Below, piece after piece: positions 6,983 through 13,716 of a stretch of DNA of 22,048 nucleotides. Origin of the DNA: JBBDYQ01 sp035553855 (GTDB lineage Bacteria > Actinomycetota > Thermoleophilia > Solirubrobacterales > Thermoleophilaceae); the NCBI GenBank assembly GCA_035553855.1, contig DATMJO010000125.1:1-22048 (forward strand). The letters run 5' to 3'. Positions within the stretch are counted from its first letter, which is position 1. Each line of letters opens with the position of its first letter. The position numbers and the translations under genes were made by a program. A model generated the notes under the pieces. That model had not been told where the DNA came from. It did not search any database and saw nothing but the letters and a program-made list of their open reading frames with translations.

Positions 6983-7125
6983 AACGCCGCGACCTCGAGC
7001 GCCATCTGACCGTTTACGGCCGCGAGCCGATCCGAGAAGTCCCGCGCCACCGTGAGATCCCTACGGGCACTGCCCGCGCGATCTGCCGCCAGCTTGGCGT
7101 CCCCGCGCCGGGCGGCCCGCGCTGA
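6979..7125 (+). CDS. hicA: HicA-like protein with an internal deletion (likely inactive toxin remnant)
   Basis: Only 48 residues. The first ten (LKRRDLERHL) and the last ~27 (VPRHREIPTGTARAICRQLG and onward) match typical HicA sequences closely. The middle, where HicA normally has a Gly-x-x-His stretch with the catalytic His and two strands (family length about 60-80), is reduced to a few residues (TVYGREPIRE). The loss is in frame with no stop, so a protein can still be made, but the mRNA-interferase active site appears absent. Start is TTG 6979, overlapping the hicB stop as TTGA. A deletion-inactivated toxin is my main reading; a short functional variant that still binds HicB is possible. 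The 27-nt palindrome begins 7 nt downstream. Confidence 0.75.
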   Translation: MKRRDLERHLTVYGREPIREVPRHREIPTGTARAICRQLGVPAPGGPR

Positions 7126-7132
7126 CCGGCGG

Positions 7133-7159
7133 GTGAAACAGTGCCTGGCACTGTTTCAC
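7133..7159. repeat. 27-nt palindromic intergenic repeat, copy 2
   Basis: Same 13-nt arms as copy 1 with the central base T instead of A, which is simply the other orientation. It lies between the converging hicA-like gene (stop 7125) and the enolase-superfamily gene (stop at 7164). Confidence 0.95.
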
Positions 7160-7163
7160 CGCC

Positions 7164-8213
7164 TCAGCCCCAGCGGAAGCCGGTCTCGGACGGCTGAGGA
7201 TCGAGCGGGCTCGCGGGCAGGCCCTCCGGCACTGACGGGTCGTTGTAGCCCGTCGGCGCCGTGTCGTTCGGCGCGTCGGGGTGGTGGAGCGAGGCCAGGT
7301 ACTGGATCTGGCCGCGGCCCGGGCCGAGCTCCCACTGGCCGCCGCCGTAGGCCTGGATGCCCCTCTCCTCGCAGTGGTCGTAGGCGGCGAACAGCTCTCC
7401 CAGCGAGCCGATCCGCGAGGGCTTCAGGTTCACCATCTTCGGGGGGAAGGGCAGCGACTCGATGTCCTCGACCGAGTGGATCGGCGCGTCCCAGGTGATC
7501 CGGTCGCGGTGCGGGCGGAGCACCTCGCCGGTCTCGTCGTTGAGGTCCGGGTCCTCGATCCAGGCGTCGGGGAAGGCCTCGGCGATCCGGCGGTAGAGCT
7601 CCGGGTCGGTCTGCACGTCGACCGGCGTGCCGGAATAGAAGCCCTTGAGGTCCACCGAGTCGACCGCGCCCGTCTCGACCAGCTCCGCGATCAGCTCGTC
7701 GGTCCAGTCGTTGGTCGGGTCGAGCTTGAAGCGGAGGTCGGGGTAGCGGGCGAGGCGCTTCGCGACCGGCTCGATCGTGGAGGGCTCGCCGAGCCGCAGC
7801 GAGGCGACGAACGTGACCGGCCGCGGCTCGCGCCCCAGCACCTCGTGCAGCGGCTGCCCGGCCTGCCGCAGCGCCAGGTCGAGCGCGGCGCTCTCGAACG
7901 CCCAGCGGCGGTAGCGGCGCGAGACCTCGCGAACCGGCTCCTCCGGGAACAGATCGAGACCCGCGACCTTCGCGCAGAAGCTGCCGAGCGTGTGGGCGCC
8001 GGCCAGGTCGAGCGCGGGGCCCGCGGCCTGCAGCGCCACGTGGTCGAGCGCGTCGTAGGTGACGTCCTCGCCGATCCCCTCCTCGCCCGCGCCGCGCAGG
8101 CGGATGACGGTCGAGAGGCGGGTGAAGCCCGGCGCCTCGAACTCGAGGCCCTCCAGGTCGTAGCCCTCGATCTCCAGTGGGAGCGGGGCGAGGCGGTCTT
8201 TGAAGGTGCCCAT
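7164..8213 (-). CDS. Enolase-superfamily enzyme, muconate-lactonizing subgroup type, substrate unknown
   Basis: A 349-residue protein read as a capping domain plus (beta/alpha)-barrel of the enolase superfamily, whose members abstract a proton alpha to a carboxylate with Mg2+. A full set of expected residues can be placed: R161-x-K163 (RFKLD, the K/RxK base motif), metal ligands D188 (SVDLK), E220 (WIEDP) and D242 (TWDAP), and the second base K264 (VNLKPSRIGS). Spacings are near those I recall for E. coli o-succinylbenzoate synthase, especially the last (22 residues). Relatives are o-succinylbenzoate synthases, N-acylamino-acid racemases and dipeptide epimerases; none can be chosen from sequence alone. 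No menaquinone gene is nearby. It is divergent from the aminotransferase/ald operon with a shared 95-nt region. Start is ATG 8213, without an evident ribosome-binding site. Confidence 0.78.
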   Translation of the reverse strand: MGTFKDRLAPLPLEIEGYDLEGLEFEAPGFTRLSTVIRLRGAGEEGIGEDVTYDALDHVALQAAGPALDLAGAHTLGSFCAKVAGLDLFPEEPVREVSRRYRRWAFESAALDLALRQAGQPLHEVLGREPRPVTFVASLRLGEPSTIEPVAKRLARYPDLRFKLDPTNDWTDELIAELVETGAVDSVDLKGFYSGTPVDVQTDPELYRRIAEAFPDAWIEDPDLNDETGEVLRPHRDRITWDAPIHSVEDIESLPFPPKMVNLKPSRIGSLGELFAAYDHCEERGIQAYGGGQWELGPGRGQIQYLASLHHPDAPNDTAPTGYNDPSVPEGLPASPLDPQPSETGFRWG

Positions 8214-8225
8214 ACGGAGCGCGGC

Positions 8226-8231
8226 AGGTTA
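8226..8231 (-). promoter_or_regulatory. Possible -10 element of the enolase-superfamily gene
   Basis: TAACCT on the minus strand (TANNNT type) 12 nt before the ATG at 8213. This predicts a leader of only about six bases. No good -35 box is seen at the usual distance. Confidence 0.3.
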
Positions 8232-8251
8232 CACAAGCTCCACTTTGTCCA

Positions 8252-8280
8252 TTGCCCACTCCGAAACGGCGCGCTACGGT
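8252..8280 (+). promoter_or_regulatory. Candidate sigma-70-type promoter of the aminotransferase operon
   Basis: TTGCCC (8252-8257), 17-nt spacer, TACGGT (8275-8280): four of six matches to the -35 consensus and a TANNNT -10. Transcription would start near 8287, just before the ribosome-binding site. Confidence 0.5.
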
Positions 8281-8293
8281 TGGGCGGACCGTC

Positions 8294-8302
8294 GAGAGGA
8301 GG
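8294..8302 (+). promoter_or_regulatory. Strong ribosome-binding site fixing the aminotransferase start
   Basis: GAGAGGAGG followed by 6 nt and GTG at 8309. This chooses GTG 8309 over the longer in-frame reading beginning at 8252, whose first residues fall in the promoter. Confidence 0.8.
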
Positions 8303-8308
8303 CACACC

Positions 8309-9709
8309 GTGGCGACCACCCCGCAGGCACCCACACAGCCGCAGGCGGGCAGCGAGAGCCGCCTGCAGGAGCTGGCCAGGCGGCATCTCTGGATGCACTT
8401 CACCCGCATGGGCGCCTACGGCGACGCCGAGGTGCCGATCATCGTCCGCGGCGACGGCTGCTACGTCTGGGACGAGCACGGCAACCGCTACCTCGACGGC
8501 CTCTCCGCGCTCTTCTGCGTCAACGCCGGCCACGGCCGCGAGGAGCTCGCCGAGGCGGCCGCCGCCCAGGCGCGCGAGCTCGCCTTCTACACGAACTGGA
8601 ACTACGCCCACCCGCCCGCGATCGAGCTGGCGACGAAGATCGCCGAGCTGGCGCCGGGCGAGCTCAACCGCGTGTTCTTCACGAGCGGGGGCTCGGAGGC
8701 CGTCGAGTCGGCGGTGAAGCTCGCCCGCAACTTCCACAAGCTGTCGGGCCAGCCGAACCGCACGAAGATCGTCGCGCGCCAGTCGGCCTACCACGGCACC
8801 TCGATGGGGGCGCTCACCGTCACGGGCATCACCGCGATCCGCACGCAGTTCGAGCCGCTCGTGCCGGGCGGCTGCCACGTCCCCAACACCAACACCTACC
8901 GCGAGCCGCCCGGCCGGGACCCGCTCTGGGCGGCGGACGCGATCGAGGAGCGCATCCTCTTCGAGGGTCCGGAGACCGTCGCCTGCGTGGTGCTCGAGCC
9001 GGTGCAGAACTCGGGCGGCTGCTTCGTCCCGCCGGAGGGCTACTTCGACCGCGTCCGCGAGATCTGCGACCGCCACGGCGTGCTGCTCGTCTCCGACGAG
9101 GTGATCTGCTCGTGGGGCCGCATCGGCCACTACTTCGGCTGCGAGCGCTTCGGCTACCAGCCGGACATCATCACGACGGCGAAGGGGATCACCTCGGCAT
9201 ACGCGCCGATGGGCGCCGTCATCGCCTCCGACCGGATCGCCGAGCCGTTCCTCCGAGACAAGACGATGTTCGCCCACGGCTTCACCTTCGGCGGGCATCC
9301 CGTCGCCGCCGCCGTGGCGCTGGCCAACATCGCCATCTTCGAACGCGAGGACCTCTGCGGCCACGTCCGCTCGAACGAGGGTGCGTTCCGCGCGATGCTC
9401 GACCGCCTCCGCGACGAGCTGCCGATCGTCGGCGACGCGCGCGGCGCCGGCTACTTCATGGCGATCGAGCTCGTGAAGGACAAGGAGACGAAGGAGTCCT
9501 TCACGGGCGCCGAGTCGGAGGAGCTCCTGCGCGGCTTCCTCTCGACGGAGCTCATGCGCCGCGGCCTCATCTGCCGGGCCGACGACCGCGAGGACCCGGT
9601 GATCCAGCTCTCGCCGCCGCTCATCGCGGGGCCCGAGGAGTTCGAGTTCATCGAGACGACGCTTCGCGACGTGCTCGGCGAGGCCTGGGACCGGATCGTC
9701 CACCACTGA
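8309..9709 (+). CDS. Class III (omega) aminotransferase, PLP-dependent
   Basis: A 466-residue enzyme of the class III aminotransferase family (omega-amino acid:pyruvate, GABA, beta-alanine and polyamine transaminases). Recognisable parts are WDEHGNRYLDGLSALFCVN near the N-terminus, FFTSGGSEAVESAVKLAR for cofactor phosphate binding, SAYHGTSMGAL, VSDEVICSWGR with the PLP-nitrogen Asp, and TTAKGITSAYAPMGA with the Schiff-base lysine K292. The following genes encode a PucR regulator (1-nt overlap) and alanine dehydrogenase, which suggests pyruvate as amino acceptor: the alanine formed is oxidised back to pyruvate, NADH and ammonium. The amino donor is unknown; beta-alanine, GABA, taurine or a polyamine derivative all fit. 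Start GTG 8309 is set by a strong ribosome-binding site. Confidence 0.92.
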   Translation: MATTPQAPTQPQAGSESRLQELARRHLWMHFTRMGAYGDAEVPIIVRGDGCYVWDEHGNRYLDGLSALFCVNAGHGREELAEAAAAQARELAFYTNWNYAHPPAIELATKIAELAPGELNRVFFTSGGSEAVESAVKLARNFHKLSGQPNRTKIVARQSAYHGTSMGALTVTGITAIRTQFEPLVPGGCHVPNTNTYREPPGRDPLWAADAIEERILFEGPETVACVVLEPVQNSGGCFVPPEGYFDRVREICDRHGVLLVSDEVICSWGRIGHYFGCERFGYQPDIITTAKGITSAYAPMGAVIASDRIAEPFLRDKTMFAHGFTFGGHPVAAAVALANIAIFEREDLCGHVRSNEGAFRAMLDRLRDELPIVGDARGAGYFMAIELVKDKETKESFTGAESEELLRGFLSTELMRRGLICRADDREDPVIQLSPPLIAGPEEFEFIETTLRDVLGEAWDRIVHH

Positions 9710-11127
9710 TGCTGACCGTCGAGGAGCTCGTCCGCGACGCCGGCCTGCGCCTGGCGGCGGGCGAGGCTCAGGCCTCGGCGCCCGTGCGCTGGGTGCACAT
9801 CACCGAGCTCGCCGACCCCACGCCCTGGCTGTCCGGCGGCGAGCTCCTGCTCACCACCGGGATGTCGCTCGAGGGCGAGGCCGAGCAGCGCGCGTTCGTG
9901 CGCCGCCTGGCCGAGCACCATCTCGCCGGCCTCGGCTTCGGCACGGGCTTCGGCCACGACGAGCTGCCGCCGGCGCTCGCCGAGGAGGCGGCCGCGCTCG
10001 GCTTTCCGCTCTTCGAGGTGCCCTACGAGCTGCCGTTCATCGCGCTGACCGAGCGCGCCTTCACCCGTCTCGTGAACGAGCACTACGAGGCGCTCCAGCG
10101 CGCACTCGACATCCAGCGCCGGCTCGAGCGGCTCGTGATCGAGGATCGCGGCCTGGCCGAGGTCGTGCGAGCGCTCGCCACCGCCATCGGCGGCGCTGTC
10201 GCGGTGCTCGGCCCGGGAGGCGAGCCGCTCGCGTCGGCGACCTTCCGGCGCGAGGCGCCCGAGGACCTGGCCGCGCTCGGGCGGCGCGGCGCCGACCTCG
10301 CCGTGCCGGGCGGGGCGCGTCTCGTCGCCGCGCGCGACGAGGGCAGCCTCGGCGACTTCGAGCGGCTGATCGTGCAGCAGGCCGTGACGGTCGTCGCGCT
10401 CGAGCTGACGCGTCGCCGCGCCGTGCGCGACACCGAGCGCCGGCTCGCGGGCGAGGTGCTGGCCGCGGCGATCGAGGGGCGGATCGAGCCCGCCGACGTC
10501 GCCGCGCGGCTCGCCCCGTTCGGGATCGGCGACGAGGCGAGCGTCCTGATCTTCGACGCCGGCGACCCCGCAGCGGCCGAGCCGGTGCTGGCCCGCGCGC
10601 TCGCCGCCGCCCGGATCCCCGCGCTCGTAGCCGTCCACGACGGAGCGCTCTGCGCAGTCGTCTCCACGCCGGACCCGGTGGATGCCGCGCGGACCGCGCG
10701 CGCCGAGGTCGGGGGCCGCGCCGCGACGAGCCGGCCCGCTCCGGTCGCCGAGCTGCGGCGGAGCTTCCACGAGGCCCGCTGCGCGCTCGAGTCGGCCCGG
10801 CTCGGCAACGGCGCCGCGCCCGAGGTGGCGACCTGGGAGGACCTGGGCGCCTACCGCCTGCTGCTCTCGCTCCAGGACGACGACGCGCTGCGCCTCTACG
10901 CCGACGGCGTGCTCGGCTCGCTCGACGGCGATCTGCTGCGCTCGCTCGAGGCCTACGTCGAGGAGAACGGGAACTGGGAGCGGGCGGCCCGCGTGGTCCC
11001 CTGCCATCGTCATACCCTGCGCCACAGGATCCGCCGGATCGAGGAGATGACGGGCCGTGACCTCGGCCGCGCCCAGGACCGCATCGAGGTCTGGCTGGCG
11101 CTCAGGGCACGCGAGCTCGTCGCATGA
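9709..11127 (+). CDS. PucR-family transcriptional regulator
   Basis: A 472-residue regulator. Residues 1-125 are the PucR N-terminal ligand-sensing domain (MLTVEELVRDAGLRLAAGE, then WLSGGELLLTTGMSL). A central CdaR/GGDEF-like region follows, and residues ~405-470 form the PucR C-terminal helix-turn-helix (VEENGNWERAARVVPCHRHT, then LRHRIRRIEEMTGRDL). The ATG overlaps the aminotransferase stop by one base (TGATG); the longer open frame upstream is a shadow of the aminotransferase gene. B. subtilis AdeR, a member of this family, activates ald, the alanine dehydrogenase gene; here the regulator sits just 10 nt before ald, so control of the operon in response to alanine or the donor amine is likely. 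Confidence 0.92.
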   Translation: MLTVEELVRDAGLRLAAGEAQASAPVRWVHITELADPTPWLSGGELLLTTGMSLEGEAEQRAFVRRLAEHHLAGLGFGTGFGHDELPPALAEEAAALGFPLFEVPYELPFIALTERAFTRLVNEHYEALQRALDIQRRLERLVIEDRGLAEVVRALATAIGGAVAVLGPGGEPLASATFRREAPEDLAALGRRGADLAVPGGARLVAARDEGSLGDFERLIVQQAVTVVALELTRRRAVRDTERRLAGEVLAAAIEGRIEPADVAARLAPFGIGDEASVLIFDAGDPAAAEPVLARALAAARIPALVAVHDGALCAVVSTPDPVDAARTARAEVGGRAATSRPAPVAELRRSFHEARCALESARLGNGAAPEVATWEDLGAYRLLLSLQDDDALRLYADGVLGSLDGDLLRSLEAYVEENGNWERAARVVPCHRHTLRHRIRRIEEMTGRDLGRAQDRIEVWLALRARELVA

Positions 11128-11137
11128 GAGGAGAGAG
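11127..11137 (+). promoter_or_regulatory. Ribosome-binding site of ald
   Basis: Purine run AGAGGAGAGAG ends directly before ATG 11138, with AGGAG at 11129-11133. It starts at the last base of the pucR stop codon and supports the ATG as the ald start. Confidence 0.75.
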
Positions 11138-12265
11138 ATGAGGGTCGGAGTCCCAACCGAGATCAAGTCCGACGAGTACCGGGTGGCCCTCACGCCCGCC
11201 GGCGTGCGCGAGCTCGCGAAGCTCGGGCACGACGTCCTGATCCAGGCGGGCGCGGGCCTCGGCAGCGCGATCTCGGACGCCGACTACGAGGCCCAGGGGG
11301 CGCGCATCGTCCCCGACGCCGACGCGGTGTTCGGCGAGGCCGAGCTGGTCCTCAAGGTGAAGGAGCCGCTCGCCGAGGAAATCGCCCGGCTGCGGCCGGA
11401 GCACACGCTCTTCACCTACCTCCACCTCGCTCCCGCGCCGGAGCTCACCGAGGGCCTCCGCGACTCCGGCGCCACCTGCATCGCCTACGAGACCGTCGAG
11501 GACGACAAGGGCCGGCTGCCCCTGCTCGCCCCGATGAGCGAGGTCGCCGGGAAGATCGCCACCCAGGCCGGCGCCTTCATGCTGGAGAAGCCGCTCGGCG
11601 GGCGCGGCATCCTGCTCGGCGGGGTCCCCGGCGTGGCCGCGGCGACCGTCGTGATCATCGGCGGCGGCGTGGTCGGCATGAATGCCGCCTTCATCGCGAT
11701 CGGCATGGAGGCCGAGGTCTTCGTGCTCGACAAGTCGATCGACCAGCTGCGCGGGCTGGACATCGCCCTCGGCGGCCGCGCCTCGACGGTCTACTCCTCG
11801 ACGCTTGCGGTCGAGGAGCTGCTGCCGCGTGCCGACCTCGTGATCGGCGCCGTCCTCATCCACGGAGCGCGCGCGCCGCACGTCGTCACGCGCGAGATGC
11901 TTGGAACGATGAAGCACCAGGCCGTGCTCGTGGACGTCTCGATCGACCAGGGCGGCTGCTTCGAGACCTCCCGCGCCACGACCCACTCCGATCCCACATT
12001 CGAGGTGGACGGAGTCACCCACTACTGCGTCGCGAACATGCCGGGCGCCGTGCCGATCACCTCGACCTACGCGCTCACGAACGCCACGCTCCCGTACGTG
12101 CTGGCGCTCGCCGAGCACGGAGTGCGGCGCGCGCTCGCGGCCCATCCCGGGCTCGTGCCCGGCGTGAACGTGGCTAGCGGCCAGGTCACCCACGCGGCCG
12201 TGGCCGAAGGAGTCGGCCTGCCCTACGTCACCGTCGAGGACGCGCTCGGCGCCGGCGTGGGCTGA
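11138..12265 (+). CDS. ald: Alanine dehydrogenase
   Basis: A 375-residue NAD-dependent L-alanine dehydrogenase (L-alanine + NAD + water to pyruvate + ammonium + NADH), close to the usual ~371 residues. The N-terminus MRVGVPTEIKSDEYRVALTP is diagnostic. LVLKVKEP carries the substrate-binding lysine and TYLHLAPAPEL the catalytic histidine. VVIIGGGVVGMNAA is the NAD-binding Rossmann motif. VDVSIDQGGCFETSRATTHS and HYCVANMPGAVPITSTYALT are the family signatures. It is cytoplasmic, usually hexameric. Placed after the aminotransferase and PucR regulator, it would recycle alanine made by transamination. A good ribosome-binding site precedes ATG 11138, and 10 nt separate it from the SRPBCC gene. Confidence 0.97.
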   Translation: MRVGVPTEIKSDEYRVALTPAGVRELAKLGHDVLIQAGAGLGSAISDADYEAQGARIVPDADAVFGEAELVLKVKEPLAEEIARLRPEHTLFTYLHLAPAPELTEGLRDSGATCIAYETVEDDKGRLPLLAPMSEVAGKIATQAGAFMLEKPLGGRGILLGGVPGVAAATVVIIGGGVVGMNAAFIAIGMEAEVFVLDKSIDQLRGLDIALGGRASTVYSSTLAVEELLPRADLVIGAVLIHGARAPHVVTREMLGTMKHQAVLVDVSIDQGGCFETSRATTHSDPTFEVDGVTHYCVANMPGAVPITSTYALTNATLPYVLALAEHGVRRALAAHPGLVPGVNVASGQVTHAAVAEGVGLPYVTVEDALGAGVG

Positions 12266-12275
12266 GCGGGGCGCG

Positions 12276-12752
12276 GTGGCCGGCTATCGCTTCCTGACGA
12301 CCTGGCTGATCGAGGCGCCGGTAGAGCCCCTCTTCGACGCCATCCACGCGTCGGAGCGCTGGCCGGAGTGGTGGCGCGGGGTGCGCTCCGTGGAGCGACT
12401 CGAGGACGGCCCGGACGGCTCCGATGTCGGTGCCGTGGGGCGCTACGTCTGGCGCAGCCGCATCCCGTATCCCGTGGTGTTCGAGACCCGCATCACCCGC
12501 ATCGAGCGGCCGCACCTGCTCGAGGGCGAGGCTTCCGGTGAGCTTGCGGGCCGCGGGACCTGGCGCCTGTTCGAGCACGAGGGCCTGACCGCCGTCGTCT
12601 ACGACTGGGACGTCCGGACGACGCGGGCATGGATGAACCTGCTCGCCCCCGTCGCCGGCCCGGTCTTCCGCTGGAACCACGACTGGGTCATGGCACGCGG
12701 CGGCGAGGGGCTCGCAAAGCTCCTCGGCGCCCGGCTCGTCGCCTCCGCCTGA
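12276..12752 (+). CDS. SRPBCC-superfamily (polyketide cyclase/START-like) protein
   Basis: A 158-residue single-domain protein. The N-terminal strand (YRFLTTWLIEAPVEPLFDAI), the WPEWWRGVRSVERLE segment, a central GRYVWRSRIPYPVVFETRI strand and a long C-terminal helix containing FRWNHDWVMARGGEGLAKLL are typical of the helix-grip SRPBCC fold, which holds hydrophobic ligands in a cavity. The function is unknown; members include cyclases, lipid carriers and orphan binding proteins. GTG 12276 follows ald by 10 nt, so it probably ends the aminotransferase-pucR-ald operon. No strong ribosome-binding site is visible. The stop abuts the stop of the converging MerR gene with no base between. Confidence 0.85.
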   Translation: MAGYRFLTTWLIEAPVEPLFDAIHASERWPEWWRGVRSVERLEDGPDGSDVGAVGRYVWRSRIPYPVVFETRITRIERPHLLEGEASGELAGRGTWRLFEHEGLTAVVYDWDVRTTRAWMNLLAPVAGPVFRWNHDWVMARGGEGLAKLLGARLVASA

Positions 12753-13619
12753 TCACGAGCCGCGGCGGACGGGCTGCGCGACCGGCTGCTCGGACACGAC
12801 GCCCTCGAACCCGCGCAGCTGGGCGACGGCCTCGCTCGGGCGAGTGCCCAGCGAGCGCGCCGCACGCGCCGAGCCGTGGCCTACGAGCGCGTGTCGGTAC
12901 TGGAAGAGCGGCTCGCCGGCGCCCGCGTGACGCGCCGCGTGCGCGGCCCGCTCCGCGACGTCGCGCGGCGCCCCCGTGCCGGCGACCGCCACCGCCGCGG
13001 GCCTGAAGCTGCGCGCCGCGCGCGCGATGCGGTCGCGGTCGAGCGCCGCCGACAGCGACAGCACCCGGAACCCGGCTCGACGCAGGGCGAGGTCGAGCGC
13101 CTCGGAATGGACCTCCTCGGTCCCCGTGCCGTGCGCGACGAGCAGCAGGAGGCCCTCGCGGCGGGTCGGTGGCGGCGTGAGTCTGCGCGCCGCGTGAAGC
13201 CACGCCACCGCCCACCCGGCGCCGAAGTCGTGCTCGGCCTCGCGGCCGTCGCGCCCGCCGAGCCGCTCCACCGCGGGCAGCATCACCTCCTCGACGGTGC
13301 GCTCGACCGAGCGCACGACGAGGCTCTCCTCCATCACCCCGTCGGCGGCGCGCTCGTCGAAGCCCTCGAGCGCCTCGACCAGCCGCTCCGGGGAGCTCGG
13401 GCCGGCGCCCCGAAGGCGGGCCACCTCCACCGCCGACGAGATGTTCTGGGTGTCGGCGAGGGCACGCCTGAGCGCCTCGAGCTCGGTCAGGTCGTACTGG
13501 CGGTGGCCGCCGCTCGAGCGCGTCGGTCGCGGGAAGCCGAAGCGGCGCTCCCAGCTACGGAGCGTGTTGGGGCTGACCCCGAGCAGCTCGGCGGCTGCGT
13601 TGACGCGTATTCCAGGCAT
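12753..13619 (-). CDS. MerR-family regulator with CarH-like cobalamin-binding module (partly degenerate)
   Basis: A 288-residue protein in three parts. Residues 1-70 are a MerR DNA-binding domain (INVNAAAELLGVS-like start, NTLRSWERRFGFPRPTRSSG, GHRQYDLTELEAL). Residues ~78-147 resemble the four-helix cobalamin-capping domain of CarH/LitR, with E129-H130 where CarH has its EH pair, but the conserved Trp before it is missing. Residues ~155-240 resemble the B12-binding Rossmann domain; H171 (EEVHSEALDLALRRAGFRV) sits at the cobalt-ligand histidine, but the Gly of HxxG is Ala. CarH-type regulators are light sensors using adenosylcobalamin; whether this one binds a corrinoid is uncertain. ATG 13619 begins the MerR domain directly; GTG 13658 is an alternative. 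An inverted repeat lies just upstream. Confidence 0.82.
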   Translation of the reverse strand: MPGIRVNAAAELLGVSPNTLRSWERRFGFPRPTRSSGGHRQYDLTELEALRRALADTQNISSAVEVARLRGAGPSSPERLVEALEGFDERAADGVMEESLVVRSVERTVEEVMLPAVERLGGRDGREAEHDFGAGWAVAWLHAARRLTPPPTRREGLLLLVAHGTGTEEVHSEALDLALRRAGFRVLSLSAALDRDRIARAARSFRPAAVAVAGTGAPRDVAERAAHAARHAGAGEPLFQYRHALVGHGSARAARSLGTRPSEAVAQLRGFEGVVSEQPVAQPVRRGS

Positions 13620-13638
13620 TTCTGTGCGATCCCAGGGG

Positions 13639-13668
13639 GGTTGTCGCCCCCTCGACACCCCGTCAACC
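13639..13668. promoter_or_regulatory. Nested inverted repeat upstream of the MerR gene (candidate operator)
   Basis: Outer arms GGTTGTCG (13639-13646) and CGTCAACC (13661-13668) pair with one mismatch. A second pairing, TGTCG (13642-13646) with CGACA (13653-13657), has a 6-nt spacer. A TTGACG box on the minus strand lies in the outer arm. It starts 20 nt before ATG 13619 and could be an autoregulatory site; it overlaps the alternative GTG 13658 start. Confidence 0.4.
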
Positions 13669-13716
13669 GGGGGTGGTCCGCTTTGCAGCGGTTCAGGGCG
13701 CGAGCCGGTGCAGGGG

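Noticed and set aside
8231..8249. ACAA...TTGT half-sites as a PucR operator before the aminotransferase
   Set aside because: Only 4-bp arms and no resemblance to a PucR site I can recall; likely chance.
7691..9706. 671-codon minus-strand open frame antisense to the aminotransferase
   Set aside because: No recognisable domain; the aminotransferase has a ribosome-binding site and a complete active site.
8200..9708. Long N-terminal extension of the PucR regulator
   Set aside because: The extension is the aminotransferase gene read in another frame; the PucR domain begins exactly at ATG 9709.
13678..13691. CCGCT-TTGC-AGCGG hairpin after the membrane-protein gene as its terminator
   Set aside because: Only 5 bp of stem and no T-run; too weak to call.
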